Source: an uncultured Lentisphaeria bacterium
Lineage (GTDB): Bacteria > Verrucomicrobiota > Lentisphaeria > Victivallales > UBA1829
DNA: 64,000 bases
Assembly (NCBI GenBank): GCA_905197955.1
Contig: CAJKAR010000027.1
Coordinates: 1 to 64,000 of the forward strand
Direction: 5' to 3'
The notes beneath the pieces are model-generated. The model was not told the DNA's origin. It did not search any database and was given only the letters and a program-made list of their open reading frames with translations. Positions 39,421 to 48,219 of the stretch are shown here, piece after piece. Made by a program: the position numbers and the translations under genes. Positions within the stretch are counted from its first letter, which is position 1. Every line of letters begins with the position of its first letter.

Positions 39421-40419
39421 ATGCGGAGGAATCCTGACGTGAAAAACAGACTGACCATTAAAGAGTTTGCAGGCAGAGCCGGTGTCTCCATTGCCACCGT
39501 TTCCCGCGCATTCACCGGGAACGGCAGAATCAGCGACAAAACACGGAAAAAAATCCTCCAGCTTGCCGATCAGCTCGGATATTCCGCCGGACGGGCTCGG
39601 GGAAGCCGCGACTGCACCACCCCGCCGGAAATCATTTTCTTCTATCCGGAGGTCTATTCCGATGAGCCGGATTATTTTATTGCGGAAATAGAACTTGCCA
39701 TCAAACGCAGCATTGCCTGCGAAAATATTTTCACAGTTACCCCCTTTGATGAAAACGACGATCATGTCATTGATTCCGCAAAACTCCGGATGCTCGAAGG
39801 CTCCATTGCCGGAGCCATCATTGTAGCGGCGACTCCCGGAGCGAAAAAACTGGCGAAAATGGCGGAAAGCTGTTCCCTGCCCTACGTCATCATCGGGAAC
39901 ATTCCCGGTTTTGAGAGCAATTCAGTGCTGTATGACAACGAATATGGCGCATTTCTCGCAGGGAAGTATTTCCGCGAAACAGGAAGAAAACATCCGGCAT
40001 ACATTACCGGCCATCTCGACAGCGCCAAACAGACAGGTTTCAAACGGGGGTTCGGCGATTCGAATCTTCTTGTCATTCCCGGCGGAGCGGGGTTCCGGTT
40101 CGGGACCAATGCGCTCAATTACATTCGGAAGAACCATCCGGAAGTGGACTGCGTGCTCTGCGCCAACGATATTCTAGCCATGGGGCTCATGAAGGAAGCG
40201 GAAAACAAGGGAATCCGGATTCCGAGAGATCTTGCCGTCATCGGATTCGATGACATTGCGGTATCCCGTTATTTTCATCCGGCGATCTCCTCGGTCTCTC
40301 TGCATCTGGTCAAAATCGGAAAAACCGCAGTGGAACTGCTGAGGAAACAGTTCAATGGAGAGAATCATGTGCAGTCGGAAGTCGTTCAATGCGATCTGGT
40401 CTTGAGACAGTCAACGTGA
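39421..40419 (+). CDS. LacI-family transcription regulator
   Basis: 332 aa. AAAAAAGGAATTTC precedes the ATG. The N-terminal HTH is LTIKEFAGRAGVSIATVSRAFTGNGRISDKTR with a hinge to residue 60. The periplasmic-binding-like domain follows (AGAIIVAAT, YVIIGNIPG, VLCANDILAMGLMKEA, DLAVIGFDDIAVS). It lies 56 bp upstream of the nucleotidyltransferase-kinase-epimerase genes, read the same way, so it probably represses or senses for that HexNAc salvage operon. The hinge sequence is long and Gly-Arg-rich, which is a little unusual. Confidence 0.9.
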   Translation: MRRNPDVKNRLTIKEFAGRAGVSIATVSRAFTGNGRISDKTRKKILQLADQLGYSAGRARGSRDCTTPPEIIFFYPEVYSDEPDYFIAEIELAIKRSIACENIFTVTPFDENDDHVIDSAKLRMLEGSIAGAIIVAATPGAKKLAKMAESCSLPYVIIGNIPGFESNSVLYDNEYGAFLAGKYFRETGRKHPAYITGHLDSAKQTGFKRGFGDSNLLVIPGGAGFRFGTNALNYIRKNHPEVDCVLCANDILAMGLMKEAENKGIRIPRDLAVIGFDDIAVSRYFHPAISSVSLHLVKIGKTAVELLRKQFNGENHVQSEVVQCDLVLRQST

Positions 40420-40475
40420 AACAAATTATTTTGGCAAATCAACAGCAATTCATATTCAACAAAAGGAGAAGCACT

Positions 40476-41378
40476 ATGGATAAAACACTCGTTCTGCTCG
40501 CCGCGGGCATGGGCAGCCGCTACGGCGGACTCAAACAGCTCGATCAGCTCGGCCCTCACGGGGAAACCCTGATGGACTACTCCATTTTTGATGCGCTGCG
40601 TGCCGGATTCACGAAAATCGTCTTCATCATCCGCCACGACATCGAAGAGGAATTCAAGCGCGTGATCGGAAGCCGCTACGAACATATGGCAGACATTGCC
40701 TATGCGTTCCAGTCGCTCGATGATCTTCCCGGCGGATTTTCCGTCCCGGAAGGCAGAACCAAACCGTGGGGAACGGGTCAGGCTGTCTACGCCGTACGGG
40801 AGATCGTCAAAACCCCCTTCGCCGTCATCAATTCCGATGACTTCTATGGAGCGGACGGCTACCGGAAACTTGCCAAAGGTCTTGATTCCGCCGAAAAAAA
40901 TGAATTCTGCATGTGCGGTTTCTTTCTGCGGAACACCCTCTCCGAAAACGGCTCCGTTTCCCGGGGAATCTGCTCGCTGAATGCCGATGGAACCCTGAAA
41001 GATGTGGTGGAACATACAAAAATCGAAAAAACCGGCGGAAAAATTCTCAGCACTCTGGACGACGGTTCCCAGATCGAATTCACCGGCGATGAAGTCGTTT
41101 CCATGAACATGTGGGGATTCCAGCCTTCCCTGTTCAACGAGCTGGAAGGATTGTTCCGCGCCTTTCTGGAAAAACATTCCACGGAACTGAAGAGCGAATT
41201 CTACATCCCGTTTGTCGCCGATGAACTGGTCAAGGCAGGAAAGGCCAAAGTCAATGTTCTGACCTCCGGCGACTCCTGGTTCGGAGTAACATACAAGGAA
41301 GATAAACCGGTTGTCCAGAATGGTCTCCGCGCACTCGTCAAAGCCGGTGTTTATCCGGAAAACCTTTTTGAAAAGTGA
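40476..41378 (+). CDS. Sugar-1-phosphate nucleotidyltransferase
   Basis: 300 aa from ATG 40476, with AAAAGGAGAAGC upstream. The nucleotide-binding signature is LVLLAAGMGSRYGGLKQLDQLGPHGETLMDYSIFDAL, followed by PWGTGQAVYAV and the metal site INSDDFYGADGY. This is the family related to UTP-glucose/HexNAc-1-phosphate uridylyltransferases. It is followed within 7 bp by a NahK-like kinase and then a UDP-sugar 4-epimerase, so it likely makes UDP-GlcNAc or UDP-GalNAc from the 1-phosphate the kinase provides. Which NTP and which sugar are inferred from context. Confidence 0.82.
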   Translation: MDKTLVLLAAGMGSRYGGLKQLDQLGPHGETLMDYSIFDALRAGFTKIVFIIRHDIEEEFKRVIGSRYEHMADIAYAFQSLDDLPGGFSVPEGRTKPWGTGQAVYAVREIVKTPFAVINSDDFYGADGYRKLAKGLDSAEKNEFCMCGFFLRNTLSENGSVSRGICSLNADGTLKDVVEHTKIEKTGGKILSTLDDGSQIEFTGDEVVSMNMWGFQPSLFNELEGLFRAFLEKHSTELKSEFYIPFVADELVKAGKAKVNVLTSGDSWFGVTYKEDKPVVQNGLRALVKAGVYPENLFEK

Positions 41379-41385
41379 AACTGTC

Positions 41386-42489
41386 ATGAATCCGAAATTT
41401 GATTTCCAAGCCATCTGTTCCCAGTTCCGTCTGTACGGGGATTTCGTTTCCGTCCAGCCCTACGGAAACGGTCACATTAACGACACCTATCAGCTGGTCT
41501 ACTGTCAGAGCGGAAAAAATGTCCGCTACATTCTCCAGCGGATCAACACAAACGTCTTCAAGAATCCGGTCAGCCTGATGGACAACATCCAGCGGGTCAC
41601 GGATCATCTGCAGAAAAAATGTACGAATTCCCGCGGCACGCTGACTCTGATCCTCACGGAGAAATGGAAACCCTATGTCGTCGATGAAGACGGCAACTAC
41701 TGGCGCGTCTATCTCTTCATCGAAGACGCAGGCAGCTATGATGTCATCGAGAATGAAAAACAGGCCTACGAAGCAGCAAAAGTATTCGGCCAGTTCCAGG
41801 CGGATCTCGTTGACATTCCCGGCCCGCGGCTGATCGAAACCATTCCCGATTTCCACAACACCCCCTCCCGGGTCGCCGCGCTGGAGAAAGCGGTTCGCGA
41901 GGATAAATGCGGACGCGCCGCCTCCGTTCAGAAGGAAATTGATTTCGTGCTCTCCCGGAAAGAGGACGCAGGACTGCTGCTTGATCTGAACCGCCAAGGA
42001 CTCATTCCCGAACGGATCACGCACAATGACACAAAACTCAACAATGTGCTCATCGACAATGCAACCGGAACGGGAATCTGCGTCATTGACCTTGATACCG
42101 TCATGCCCGGACTCGCCCATTACGATTTCGGCGACATGGTCCGCACCGGCACCAGTCCCGCCCCCGAAGACGAAACGGATCTCTCCAAAGTCACCATGCA
42201 GTTCAACATGTTCGAAGCCCTTCTCCGCGGCTACTGCGCCTCCGCGGGCAATTTTCTGAACGATGTCGAACTCGAACACCTGCCCTTCAGCGGCAAACTG
42301 ATCACGCTCGAAATCGGCACGCGCTTCCTCACCGATTATCTTGAGGGAGACATCTATTTCAAAGTCCACCGGGATGGGCACAATCTGGACCGCTGCCGCA
42401 CCCAGTTCAAACTCGTGGAATCCATTGAACAGCAGTACGACCGGATGATGAAACTGGTCGGCGAAATCAGAAAGGATCTGAAAAAATGA
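41386..42489 (+). CDS. N-acetylhexosamine 1-kinase-like phosphotransferase (NahK family)
   Basis: 367 aa from ATG 41386. Family signatures are YGNGHINDTYQLVY, YILQRINTNVFKNPVSLMDNIQRVT, ITHNDTKLNNVLID (catalytic loop) and VIDLDTVMPGLAHYDFGDMVR (metal-binding D). Homologues include the Bifidobacterium anomeric kinase of lacto-N-biose/galacto-N-biose salvage; some databases still call this family mucin desulfatase. It phosphorylates GalNAc or GlcNAc at C1. It is placed between a nucleotidyltransferase and an epimerase, and its stop overlaps the epimerase start by 4 bp. This strongly supports a HexNAc-to-UDP-HexNAc route. Confidence 0.85.
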   Translation: MNPKFDFQAICSQFRLYGDFVSVQPYGNGHINDTYQLVYCQSGKNVRYILQRINTNVFKNPVSLMDNIQRVTDHLQKKCTNSRGTLTLILTEKWKPYVVDEDGNYWRVYLFIEDAGSYDVIENEKQAYEAAKVFGQFQADLVDIPGPRLIETIPDFHNTPSRVAALEKAVREDKCGRAASVQKEIDFVLSRKEDAGLLLDLNRQGLIPERITHNDTKLNNVLIDNATGTGICVIDLDTVMPGLAHYDFGDMVRTGTSPAPEDETDLSKVTMQFNMFEALLRGYCASAGNFLNDVELEHLPFSGKLITLEIGTRFLTDYLEGDIYFKVHRDGHNLDRCRTQFKLVESIEQQYDRMMKLVGEIRKDLKK

Positions 42490-43403
42490 GAATCCTGATC
42501 ACAGGAGGCGCCGGATTCATCGGCAGCCATATCGCGGAATCGTTCAACGGCAAGGCGGAAATCCGCGTCCTCGACAACCTCCGCTCCGGATATGTGGAGA
42601 ACCTGAACGGACTCGATGTGGAGTTCATCCGCGGCGATATCCGCGACCGGGAGACCGTCGCCCGCGCCATGCAGGGAGTCGATTACGTGTTTCATCTCGC
42701 CGCAATGATCAGCGTCCCCGAATCCATGTTCAAAATGCAGGAGTGCGTGGATATCAATGTCAACGGCATGCTTGTCGTGCTGGAAGAGGCTGCAAAGGCC
42801 GGAGTCAAAAAACTCTGTTTCAGCACCAGCGCGGCGATCTACGGCGACAACCCTGTCGTACCGAAAGTCGAAACCATGATCCCCGAACCGAAAAGTCCCT
42901 ACGCCATCACAAAACTCGACGGCGAATATTACTGCAATCTCTTTACAAAAGAAGGCAAACTTCAGACCGCCTGTCTGCGCTACTTCAACGTCTTCGGCCC
43001 GCGCCAGGATCCGAAAAGCGCATACGCGGCAGCCGTGCCCATCTTTACGGCAAAAGCCGTTGCAAACGAGGACATCACGATCTTCGGAGACGGAGAACAG
43101 ACCCGCGATTTCATCTATGTGAAGGACATCGTCGCAGCCAACGTCTTCATGGCAACCCATGATTTCACCGGTGTCTACAACATCGCCTACGGCGGCAGAA
43201 TCACGATCAACGATCTCGTCAAACAGATCATCGACGTGACCGGTTCCAAAAGCCGGGTGCTCCACCTTGCCGAACGTCCCGGTGATGTCAAGCACTCCAT
43301 GGCGGGCATCGAAAAACTCAGAAGTACCGGATTCCAGCCGAAGCACTCGTTCGCAGAAGGCATGGAAGCCACGATCCGTTACTTCCAGTCCAAAGCCAGA
43401 TAA
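42486..43403 (+). CDS. NAD-dependent UDP-sugar 4-epimerase, GalE/Gne type
   Basis: 305 aa. The Rossmann start is MRILITGGAGFIGSHIAES. The SDR catalytic Ser and Tyr-x3-Lys are visible in FSTSAAIYG and YAITKLDGE. Also present are RYFNVFGPRQDP and DFIYVKDIVAANVF, as in UDP-GlcNAc/UDP-GalNAc 4-epimerases of the WbpP/Gne group. It would interconvert the UDP-sugars made by the two genes upstream, completing the salvage of GalNAc to UDP-GlcNAc. A 12-bp hairpin follows 17 bp after the stop and may end the operon. Confidence 0.85.
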   Translation: MRILITGGAGFIGSHIAESFNGKAEIRVLDNLRSGYVENLNGLDVEFIRGDIRDRETVARAMQGVDYVFHLAAMISVPESMFKMQECVDINVNGMLVVLEEAAKAGVKKLCFSTSAAIYGDNPVVPKVETMIPEPKSPYAITKLDGEYYCNLFTKEGKLQTACLRYFNVFGPRQDPKSAYAAAVPIFTAKAVANEDITIFGDGEQTRDFIYVKDIVAANVFMATHDFTGVYNIAYGGRITINDLVKQIIDVTGSKSRVLHLAERPGDVKHSMAGIEKLRSTGFQPKHSFAEGMEATIRYFQSKAR

Positions 43404-43420
43404 CACCCTCCCGTACACAC

Positions 43421-43450
43421 TCTCTCCTCCCGAGCTTCCGGGAGGAGAGA
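43421..43450 (+). terminator. Perfect hairpin at end of salvage operon, no U-tract
   Basis: TCTCTCCTCCCG (43421-43432) pairs with CGGGAGGAGAGA (43439-43450) around a 6-nt loop. There is no T-run after it, so it may protect the 3' end or act with a factor rather than as an intrinsic terminator. Confidence 0.5.
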
Positions 43451-43588
43451 AGATTCCTCGCTTTCCTTCCGGTTTTCTTCAAGCGCCGAGGTTCTCTCGC
43501 GGAAAGGAAAAAGAGGATCTTCCCCCCCTTCTGAAAGTTTTTCAAATACTTTTTCCTCTTTACCAAATTATTTCAGTTTTTTCCCGGA

Positions 43589-43616
43589 TTGTTTTCCGGA
43601 GAAAAGGACCTATACT
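43589..43616 (+). promoter_or_regulatory. Sigma-70 type promoter of the 416-aa gene
   Basis: TTGTTT (43589-43594), 16 bp, TATACT (43611-43616), ending 25 bp before the ATG at 43642. The gene therefore seems to be transcribed apart from the salvage operon. Confidence 0.45.
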
Positions 43617-43641
43617 GTACATTCTTTAGGAAAGAAGGGTC

Positions 43642-44892
43642 ATGGACCGCAAAAACAGGAGAGCCGTTTCGATGCAGACTCTGGATTCGCAACAGGAAGC
43701 CGTCTGGGATTATATCCGCAATCGTCTTTTTCTCGGGACCACCAATCTGGTTTACGACTGTTTCAGCAGCACGGAACAGGAGAAACGCTTTGACCACCTT
43801 CCGTGGCCGGATGAAATTGCCGCGGATTTTCCGAATCCCTGCGGCTGGGGAACCGGAATGGAAGACTGCATGCTGAATGCCGGATCGGTCATTGAGATCT
43901 GTCGTCTGCGCAGCCGTCTGCGGCAGGATCCCGAAGCAGAGAACTTCGCCTGCCGGATCATCGACGGAATGTTTGCCTGCACCCATGTGCATGGAACGCC
44001 TGGATTTGTCGCCCGCGGGATCTCTCCAAGAGACGGGAAATCCTGTTACAGCAACTCTTCGCGGGATCAGTTCACCCTCTGTGTGTATGGAGCATGGAAC
44101 TTTCTTCGGGGTTTTCCCGACGCACCCGAAAAATCCCGGCAGGCGGCACGACGCATTCTGACCGATATTGCGGATTACTGCGAACGCTCCATCACCCCGG
44201 CCGGCGATTACGACCTGATGAGACTGGACGGCAAACCCGGACGGGTCGGCAAAATGATCCACGCTGAATGCCACGAAGAACTGCGGCTTCCGATGATTTA
44301 TCTTGCAGCATACGATGTCTCCGGAGAAGAGCGTTATCTGAATCATTATCTCTCTCTGCGGGAAAACGCGCTGAATGTCACCAGACGCCTGGAGGAGAAA
44401 AAAGACTGGTGGGACATCTCCATCGGCCAGCTCCAGATCTCTCTGGATCTCTGCGGACAAATTGATTCCGATACCGAACCGGAATACCGGCAACTCCGGG
44501 CCTCGGTCCGGGAAATCGCCCGGCGGCATCTGGAAAACACCTTGAAGCAGGTCCGGGATTTCCGGGGCGACTGGAACCGGCCCAACAGCGACTGGCGCCT
44601 GCGCCCGATGATCCAGCATCGCGATGCCTTCGATAAAACACGTGGAATCGTCACTCTGTTCCAGGGGAAACCCTATCTCTGTCCCGTTGCGGACCCCGAC
44701 TACAAAGTCCCGGCAACTCTTCTCCGGGCGACCGGCAATCTTCTGATCGCCCTTCTGCTGGGAACCGAACACTCCGTGCCGCCTCTGGCGGAAGAAGCCG
44801 CACAAGTCGTCATGAAACCGGATTTTCATCTTCATTGTTCCAGCGGCGGAATCAATCTGCTTCACGGGATCTCTCTGCTCTCCGGCCGATAA
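43642..44892 (+). CDS. Unrecognised cytoplasmic protein, probable alpha-toroid fold
   Basis: 416 aa with AAAGAAGGGTC before the ATG and no signal peptide. Regularly spaced helices with aromatic and glycine-rich loops (NPCGWGTGMEDCMLNAG, SNSSRDQFTLCVYGAWNFL, MIYLAAYDVSGEERYLNHYLSLRENA, SGGINLLHGISLL) suggest an (alpha/alpha)6 barrel, the fold used by GH88/GH105-like and epimerase-like enzymes. Acidic residues in GMED and SRDQ are candidate catalytic groups. No family could be assigned. It follows the HexNAc salvage genes, but its own promoter sits between. Confidence 0.6.
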   Translation: MDRKNRRAVSMQTLDSQQEAVWDYIRNRLFLGTTNLVYDCFSSTEQEKRFDHLPWPDEIAADFPNPCGWGTGMEDCMLNAGSVIEICRLRSRLRQDPEAENFACRIIDGMFACTHVHGTPGFVARGISPRDGKSCYSNSSRDQFTLCVYGAWNFLRGFPDAPEKSRQAARRILTDIADYCERSITPAGDYDLMRLDGKPGRVGKMIHAECHEELRLPMIYLAAYDVSGEERYLNHYLSLRENALNVTRRLEEKKDWWDISIGQLQISLDLCGQIDSDTEPEYRQLRASVREIARRHLENTLKQVRDFRGDWNRPNSDWRLRPMIQHRDAFDKTRGIVTLFQGKPYLCPVADPDYKVPATLLRATGNLLIALLLGTEHSVPPLAEEAAQVVMKPDFHLHCSSGGINLLHGISLLSGR

Positions 44893-44982
44893 GATACGGC
44901 AGAAAAAAGCCGTATCCGGAAAGCTGCTTCCGCTTTTTCTGCGGAACGAAGAATAAAATGCAATAAAAAATTCGGGATTTCC

Positions 44983-45011
44983 TTGCGCGATTGCATTTTA
45001 CGATGTATAAT
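44983..45011 (+). promoter_or_regulatory. Sigma-70 type promoter of yajC-secDF
   Basis: TTGCGC (44983-44988), 17 bp, then a perfect TATAAT (45006-45011), 45 bp before the yajC ATG. Confidence 0.65.
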
Positions 45012-45056
45012 ACAATTTATGCGATTGTACACTAATTTTAAAGAAGGAATCAAGAT

Positions 45057-45467
45057 ATGACCGAATTTTTCGTTCTGGCTCAAGGCGCGGCCGCTCCTGC
45101 GGCCCAACCCGTTGCAGCGGCGCCCGCCGCAGCGCAGGGAACAACAACCACACCTGCAAACGGCAATGCGGCACCTCCGCAAAGCGCTTTCGGAGGATTG
45201 ATGGGCATGCTCCCGATGATTATCATTATCGTGGCGATGTTCTATCTCATGTGGCGCGGCCAGTCGAAGGAGCGCAAGAAACGGGAAGCCATGCTTTCCG
45301 CCATCAAGAACGGCGACAGAGTCGTGACAATCGGCGGAATTTACGGAACCGTTGCGGAAGTCAAGAATGAAGGTTTCATTCTCAAGATTTCCGACAATGT
45401 AAAAATCGAAGTCACGAAAAACGCGGTCGGATCCGTGGTGACCGCCGGAGAAGCCGCTGCAAAATGA
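45057..45467 (+). CDS. yajC: Preprotein translocase subunit YajC
   Basis: 136 aa, longer than usual because of an Ala/Pro/Gln-rich N-terminal extension (about 35 residues). The core is canonical: one membrane helix (MLPMIIIIVAMFYLMWR), RGQSKERKKREAMLSAIKNGDRVVTIGGIYGTV, then a beta-rich tail. It associates with SecDF in the Sec translocon. Its stop overlaps the secDF start by 4 bp. Confidence 0.95.
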   Translation: MTEFFVLAQGAAAPAAQPVAAAPAAAQGTTTTPANGNAAPPQSAFGGLMGMLPMIIIIVAMFYLMWRGQSKERKKREAMLSAIKNGDRVVTIGGIYGTVAEVKNEGFILKISDNVKIEVTKNAVGSVVTAGEAAAK

Positions 45468-48082
45468 ATAAGAAACCCATCCTGCTGAGAAGTATTTTCG
45501 CTCTGGTTGTGCTGGCGGTGTTCATGTTTTCCATGTACCCGCTCGGGCAGTCCGATTTCTACAAGAGCATGACAAGCATGTTCACGAATCCTTCCGATCC
45601 GAAGGTCGTGGAAGTGATTGAACTTGCAAAACAGAAACAGGCGGCGGACAAAAGCATGTACGCCTCCACGGCGATTGAAGAAGCCGCCCGCGAAAAAGGC
45701 GTGCTTCTGACGGAATTCGTCAAGCCCCGCATCCGGAGCAGCCAGAATCTGGCGAACAACCGCGATGTGATCGCCCATGCCCGCAAGCTCTCCGCCGGAT
45801 CCATCCGACTCGGAATCGACCTCAACGGCGGCGCGGAGTTCCTCCTGGAGCTGGAACCGAACGAACAGGGCGGAAAAGATGCTCAGAAACGCGCAAAGGA
45901 TATTCAGGATAATTTTGAACGCTATCGCGATGTCGCGATCGAAACGCTGAGAACACGTCTCGAAAGCGAAAACATCTTTGAAAGCGAAATCTCGCCCGCA
46001 GGCGGAAATCTGATCTCTCTCCGTGTGCCGATTGTTTCCAAAGAGGAAAAATCGCGTCTGGAAAAACTCATCAAGATGTCCGCAAGACTCAGTTTCTGCC
46101 TTGTCCATCCCGACAACGACCGGCTCGTCCAGGAGTACATGACCGCCCCTGACAAGTTCCAGGTGCCCGAAGGCTATCGGATCATGGAAAACACCGAAAC
46201 CGGAAAACAGGGAAAAGTAATCCGCCGCGTCTATATTGTCGAGCGCGAGCAGAAAATGGATGGGCGCAACATTGTGGATGCCTTCCCCACCATGAGCCAG
46301 TTCGGACAGCGGGAAATCATTCTGACCTTCAATGCCAAAGGCGCACAGGAGTTCGGTGATGTCACAAGCCAGAACGTCGGTCGTCTTCTGGCGATCATTC
46401 TGGACAACAATCTCTATTCCGCCCCGAGAATCAACCAGGCGATCACGGGCGGCAGCGCTCAGATCACCGGAGACTTCTCCCGCGAAGATGCGGAAACCAT
46501 TTCCAAAGCTCTCGTCAGCGGAAGTGTCCCGTTCAAGGTCAACGTGCAGGCGCAGTATGATATTGACCCGACCATCGGTATGGAAACGGTTCGCGACGGA
46601 CTCTGGTCCGGTATCGCCGGAACCATTCTCGTGATGGTCTTCATGGGAATCTACTACATGCGTGCGGGTCTTGTGGCGAACATCTCCCTGATTGTCAACG
46701 CATTGCTGATGCTCGGAGCGATTGCCGCATTCGATGTCACACTGACTCTGCCGGGTATCGCCGGTATCATTCTGACGATTGGTATGGCGGTTGACGCAAA
46801 CGTTCTGATCTACGAACGTATCCGTGAAGAGGTTCATGCGGGCAAGACGATTCTGAACGCCATCGACATCGGTTTCGACAAGGCGTTCGCTGCGATCTTC
46901 GACTCGAACATCACCACGCTCTTTGTGGCGCTGATCCTGCTCTGGCAGGGTACGGGAGCCATCAAGGGATTTGCCATAACTCTGGCGATCGGTATTTTCA
47001 CGACCCTCTTCACAGCGGTGTTCCTGACCCGCCTGCTCTTCAACATCATGACCCGCTTCACGACGGTGAAGAGCCTGAAGATGTATCAGTTTATCAAACC
47101 GACACTTCATATCGACTTTTTCAAATATTATAAAATTGTCGTTGGAGTGTTCGTTGTCATCATCATTGCCGGAATCGTCCTGGTCTGTGTCCGCGGCAAA
47201 GATGTGCTCGGCGTAGACTTCACCGGCGGTACGCAGGTCGAGCTTGACTATCAGAAGAGCATCCCGGCGGCACAGATTGCCTCCGCACTGCATGCAGCGG
47301 GATATCAGGCGAAAGTCACCTACAAGACCCCCGGCTCCATGGCGTCCGACAAGAAAAAACTGGAAATTCTCCTGCGAGAGAACAAAAACACTGCCGCCCT
47401 GAAAGAAACGGCATCGGGAACGGATGAGATGACTGCCGTGTGCAACATTCTCAACAAGAAGTTCCCCGAAGCAAAATATACGGGCGACCGTCAGTCCACG
47501 CTGGGATCGCTGATTGGATGGACCTTCACGAAATCGGCAATCATCTCCATCGCGCTTGCCGTAATCGGGATGCTGATCTATATGACGGTCCGATTCGAAT
47601 TCAATTACTCCATTGCGGCAAATCTGGCGACACTGAATGATATTCTGGTTTCAATGAGTCTTTACCTGATGTGCGGCGGAGAAATCACGCTGAACGGAAT
47701 TGCCGCCTGCCTGACTCTGCTGGGATATTCTGTCAACGACACCATCGTCAACTTTGACCGAATCCGCGAAAATCTGGTCTTCATGAAGGACAAGAGTTAC
47801 AGGGAGATTGTCAATATTTCCATCAACCAGACCCTTGCCAGAACGGTTCTGACCTCTTTGACCGTGCTGCTCGTTCTGCTGATGCAGCTTCTGTTCGGCG
47901 GATCTTCCATTCGCGACTTCGTGCTGATTATGCTCTTCGGCGTAATTGTCGGAACATTCTCCACGATCTTCATTGCCACGATCCTCATCGGCTACTGGCA
48001 TAAGAACAAGGGAACCAAGGAAACCTCCGGGCAGTCCGCAAAACTCCCGGAAGAGAAAAAGGATGCGGCTCTTCCCGCGTAA
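45464..48082 (+). CDS. secDF: Fused protein translocase SecDF
   Basis: 872 aa, a natural SecD-SecF fusion. SecD motifs are GIDLNGGAEFLLEL (about 108-121), ITGDFSREDAE and TIGMAVDANVLIYERIREE (about 444-462). SecF begins after residue 550 with GVDFTGGTQVELDY and contains YSVNDTIVNFDRIREN. Twelve membrane helices are expected. It uses the proton-motive force to pull proteins across the membrane after SecA. It is co-transcribed with yajC. An unusual Lys-rich region (KVTYKTPGSMASDKKKLE) lies in the SecF periplasmic domain. A terminator follows. Confidence 0.96.
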   Translation: MNKKPILLRSIFALVVLAVFMFSMYPLGQSDFYKSMTSMFTNPSDPKVVEVIELAKQKQAADKSMYASTAIEEAAREKGVLLTEFVKPRIRSSQNLANNRDVIAHARKLSAGSIRLGIDLNGGAEFLLELEPNEQGGKDAQKRAKDIQDNFERYRDVAIETLRTRLESENIFESEISPAGGNLISLRVPIVSKEEKSRLEKLIKMSARLSFCLVHPDNDRLVQEYMTAPDKFQVPEGYRIMENTETGKQGKVIRRVYIVEREQKMDGRNIVDAFPTMSQFGQREIILTFNAKGAQEFGDVTSQNVGRLLAIILDNNLYSAPRINQAITGGSAQITGDFSREDAETISKALVSGSVPFKVNVQAQYDIDPTIGMETVRDGLWSGIAGTILVMVFMGIYYMRAGLVANISLIVNALLMLGAIAAFDVTLTLPGIAGIILTIGMAVDANVLIYERIREEVHAGKTILNAIDIGFDKAFAAIFDSNITTLFVALILLWQGTGAIKGFAITLAIGIFTTLFTAVFLTRLLFNIMTRFTTVKSLKMYQFIKPTLHIDFFKYYKIVVGVFVVIIIAGIVLVCVRGKDVLGVDFTGGTQVELDYQKSIPAAQIASALHAAGYQAKVTYKTPGSMASDKKKLEILLRENKNTAALKETASGTDEMTAVCNILNKKFPEAKYTGDRQSTLGSLIGWTFTKSAIISIALAVIGMLIYMTVRFEFNYSIAANLATLNDILVSMSLYLMCGGEITLNGIAACLTLLGYSVNDTIVNFDRIRENLVFMKDKSYREIVNISINQTLARTVLTSLTVLLVLLMQLLFGGSSIRDFVLIMLFGVIVGTFSTIFIATILIGYWHKNKGTKETSGQSAKLPEEKKDAALPA

Positions 48083-48111
48083 TAAATCCTTTCCGGAACA
48101 GAATCGAACGA

Positions 48112-48142
48112 AAACGGGGCATCTCAATGCCCCGTTTCCATT
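48112..48142 (+). terminator. Intrinsic terminator after secDF
   Basis: AAACGGGGCAT (48112-48122) pairs with ATGCCCCGTTT (48127-48137) around a 4-nt loop, followed by CCATTTTA. Confidence 0.75.
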
Positions 48143-48219
48143 TTAAGCGCGGACAGAAATGAACCGATGGGAAAAGCAAAGCGTTTTTTGCAGAAAATCT
48201 AAAAACAGGGAGAATTGGG

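Noticed and set aside
43421..43450. Intrinsic terminator after the epimerase gene
   Set aside because: The stem is perfect, but no T-run follows, so it is listed only as a possible 3' end structure.
45341..47293. 650-codon open frame antisense to secDF
   Set aside because: His/Asp/Arg-rich shadow; secDF on the sense strand is complete.
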